Below the pieces are notes generated by a model. That model had not been told where the DNA came from. It saw only the letters and a list, made by a program, of their open reading frames with translations, and searched no databases. The translations under genes were made by a program, and so were the position numbers. Of a DNA stretch of 64,000 nt, positions 63,801 to 64,000 are shown in pieces (the stretch's first letter is position 1; each line of letters opens with the position of its first letter). Source of the stretch: Mucilaginibacter polytrichastri (GTDB lineage Bacteria; Bacteroidota; Bacteroidia; Sphingobacteriales; Sphingobacteriaceae); assembly GCF_001911425.1 (NCBI RefSeq), contig NZ_MPPL01000001.1:3835597-3899596 (forward strand), given 5' to 3'.

Positions 63801-64000
63801 TGTTATTACCGGCCGATTCCACAATTAAATAATAAGGCTGTGTGTAAGCAATTTTATCCCAGGCCTGAGCCTGGCTATCATAAAAGCCAAAATTGTAATC
63901 AACGTTATCTCCCGGTAAACCATACCAGTTCCATCGGCTTGCATCACTATCATAATCCCAACCGGCAATAGTACCGTACGAATGGTTGGAGAGCAACAGG
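60880..64000 (-). CDS. secreted S8 serine peptidase with T9SS sorting domain (N-terminal part missing)
   Basis: 1040 codons are in the window and the gene continues past the right edge, so the signal peptide and the catalytic Asp and His are not seen. The subtilase core has IVESAGNNRGYPGP, then SWGPTDDGRIKPDICGMG, and the catalytic Ser in SGTSMASPNVTG. A P-domain-like region, a GEVED domain (KVFADWNGDGDFDDTGELIG), CARDB-like repeat and Ig-like domain follow. The C-terminal 80 residues (YPVPASTALNVLFV ... GLSPGTYVLRVLLAGK) match the type A sorting domain of the type IX secretion system. It is exported and probably cell-surface bound. Confidence 0.93.
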   Translation of the reverse strand, partial: LLLSNHSYGTIAGWDYDSDASRWNWYGLPGDNVDYNFGFYDSQAQAWDKIAYTQPYYLIVESAGNNRGYPGPAVGDDYWGYKTRVNPTTLVDMGPRPANISSNTGYDIIPDFANAKNILTVGAVNQLPFGPSTRSDVAIAYFSSWGPTDDGRIKPDICGMGVDVLSSGSGSNTSYVTLSGTSMASPNVTGSLYLLQEYYAKQNAGVFMKSATLKGLACHTAFDGGNVGPDYIYGWGLLDMQKAAQAITDNGTKSLISENTLTQGQTKTFTVTASGAGALVASITWTDPQGTLSADGTINDRTPKLVNDLDIRVSDGTNTFMPWVLNPDQPAATATTGDNIRDNIEQVYVDKVVPGKQYTITVTHKKTLPAAGQDYSLVVTGIGGSAYCASVPAATDSRINNFKFASIDNTPAAGCTTYTDYSGTLTAQLEPGKTYPLSLAVGACSGNNLNKIAKVFADWNGDGDFDDTGELIGTSNVISATGTFVTNITIPGNVTVGNYSRLRIVLTETTDPSAVTACSSIKGQTQDYRLQFIQPALDAGAIAVSGNTAAGNCAGKTNFTVTIKNFGTSTLASIPVTLTITAPDNTITTFNETYTGSLTPGTQAEYTFNNTYTTVAGATYALTGATNLPGDFVSSNNNATATLVIAALPVANNLTAYYCNNTKSYQLAGTADGALLWYQNANDVIPIAVGASVTTGTPPVNNTYYAGINDFSGTVGPATKGVFTGGGYNQFTPAVNVTTQIPIVIESARLYIGYGGKITFNATDASGQIVSTVTINAAATRTTPVLGTATDDPADQGKVYDLNLILPAAGSYTISVAYDDSASIFRSNAGVTGYPFTIGGIFSITGNTATPGSTGYYYYLYNVKVHSYGCVSASRQAVALIKPVITQNGNVLSSNYTTGNQWYYNGTMITGATGQTYTATESGNYQVSVVVGTGCESISDNYAFAIIALHPDNSTDIGLTIYPVPASTALNVLFVAKAAGDVQLSFVNSVGQVAFTDNRTIDAGNFSTALNVSGLSPGTYVLRVLLAGKLYAKKVIIIR

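Overview
The window looks like a chromosomal segment of a Bacteroidota bacterium, most likely family Sphingobacteriaceae (Mucilaginibacter/Pedobacter-like). The signs are a DUF5686/carboxypeptidase-regulatory-like outer-membrane protein, a secreted subtilase with a type IX secretion (T9SS) C-terminal signal, HD-PycTM and GEVED domains, lipoproteins of Bacteroidota style, weak Shine-Dalgarno sequences, and several promoters of the Bacteroidota type (TTTG about 20 bp before TAnnTTTG). The genus is inference. One tRNA gene, no rRNA, no CRISPR array, no transposase and no prophage genes are visible. Coding density is high, and intergenic spaces carry several families of dispersed palindromic repeats.

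Layout. 1-150: start of a TPR protein leaving on the left. 1131-3737: an exported protein of unknown function and parE (topoisomerase IV subunit B), with no parC beside it. 4039-10693 (minus): a sugar/glycoside group made of alpha-L-rhamnosidase (GH78), sugar isomerase/epimerase-like TIM barrel, ThuA-like protein and a PQQ dehydrogenase with a built-in cytochrome c. 10810-18792: MtfA-like peptidase, a small conserved protein, an HD-PycTM membrane protein tightly coupled to polyphosphate kinase ppk1, a PAP2 phosphatase and a large GAF protein. 18858-25429: an Omp85-type barrel with a kinase-like N-terminal part, then a three-gene unit (120-aa protein, DUF5686 outer-membrane protein, MarR regulator) marked by a shared palindromic operator. 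25770-31149: a cyclic-nucleotide-binding histidine kinase paired with a receiver/thioredoxin-reductase-like fusion, then a hybrid histidine kinase. 31563-33368: aldo/keto reductase with an AraC regulator. 33574-33647: tRNA-Ala(GGC) with terminator.

34580-41216: small proteins, an MFS transporter, and the lpxB / small membrane protein / carboxylesterase / surE group. 41217-45721: sucB and sucA of 2-oxoglutarate dehydrogenase; SucB has two nearly identical lipoyl domains. 46427-56305: a light-damage island with three different photolyase/cryptochrome lineages (FeS-type, CRY-DASH, class I CPD type), a 48-residue DUF2256 zinc-ribbon gene, a TetR regulator with a palindromic operator, a HAD phosphatase, a UbiB/ABC1 kinase-like protein and two NAD(P)-binding epimerase-like proteins. 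56310-64000: two FKBP lipoproteins, MarR, gamma-glutamyltransferase, a small exported beta-rich protein and a T9SS subtilase running off the right edge.

The most interesting candidates for undescribed biology are the HD-PycTM/ppk1 couple, the kinase-like Omp85 fusion, the MarR-operator unit around DUF5686, and the DUF2256/TetR/photolyase island. All functional links are inferences from sequence motifs and gene order; no database search was run.
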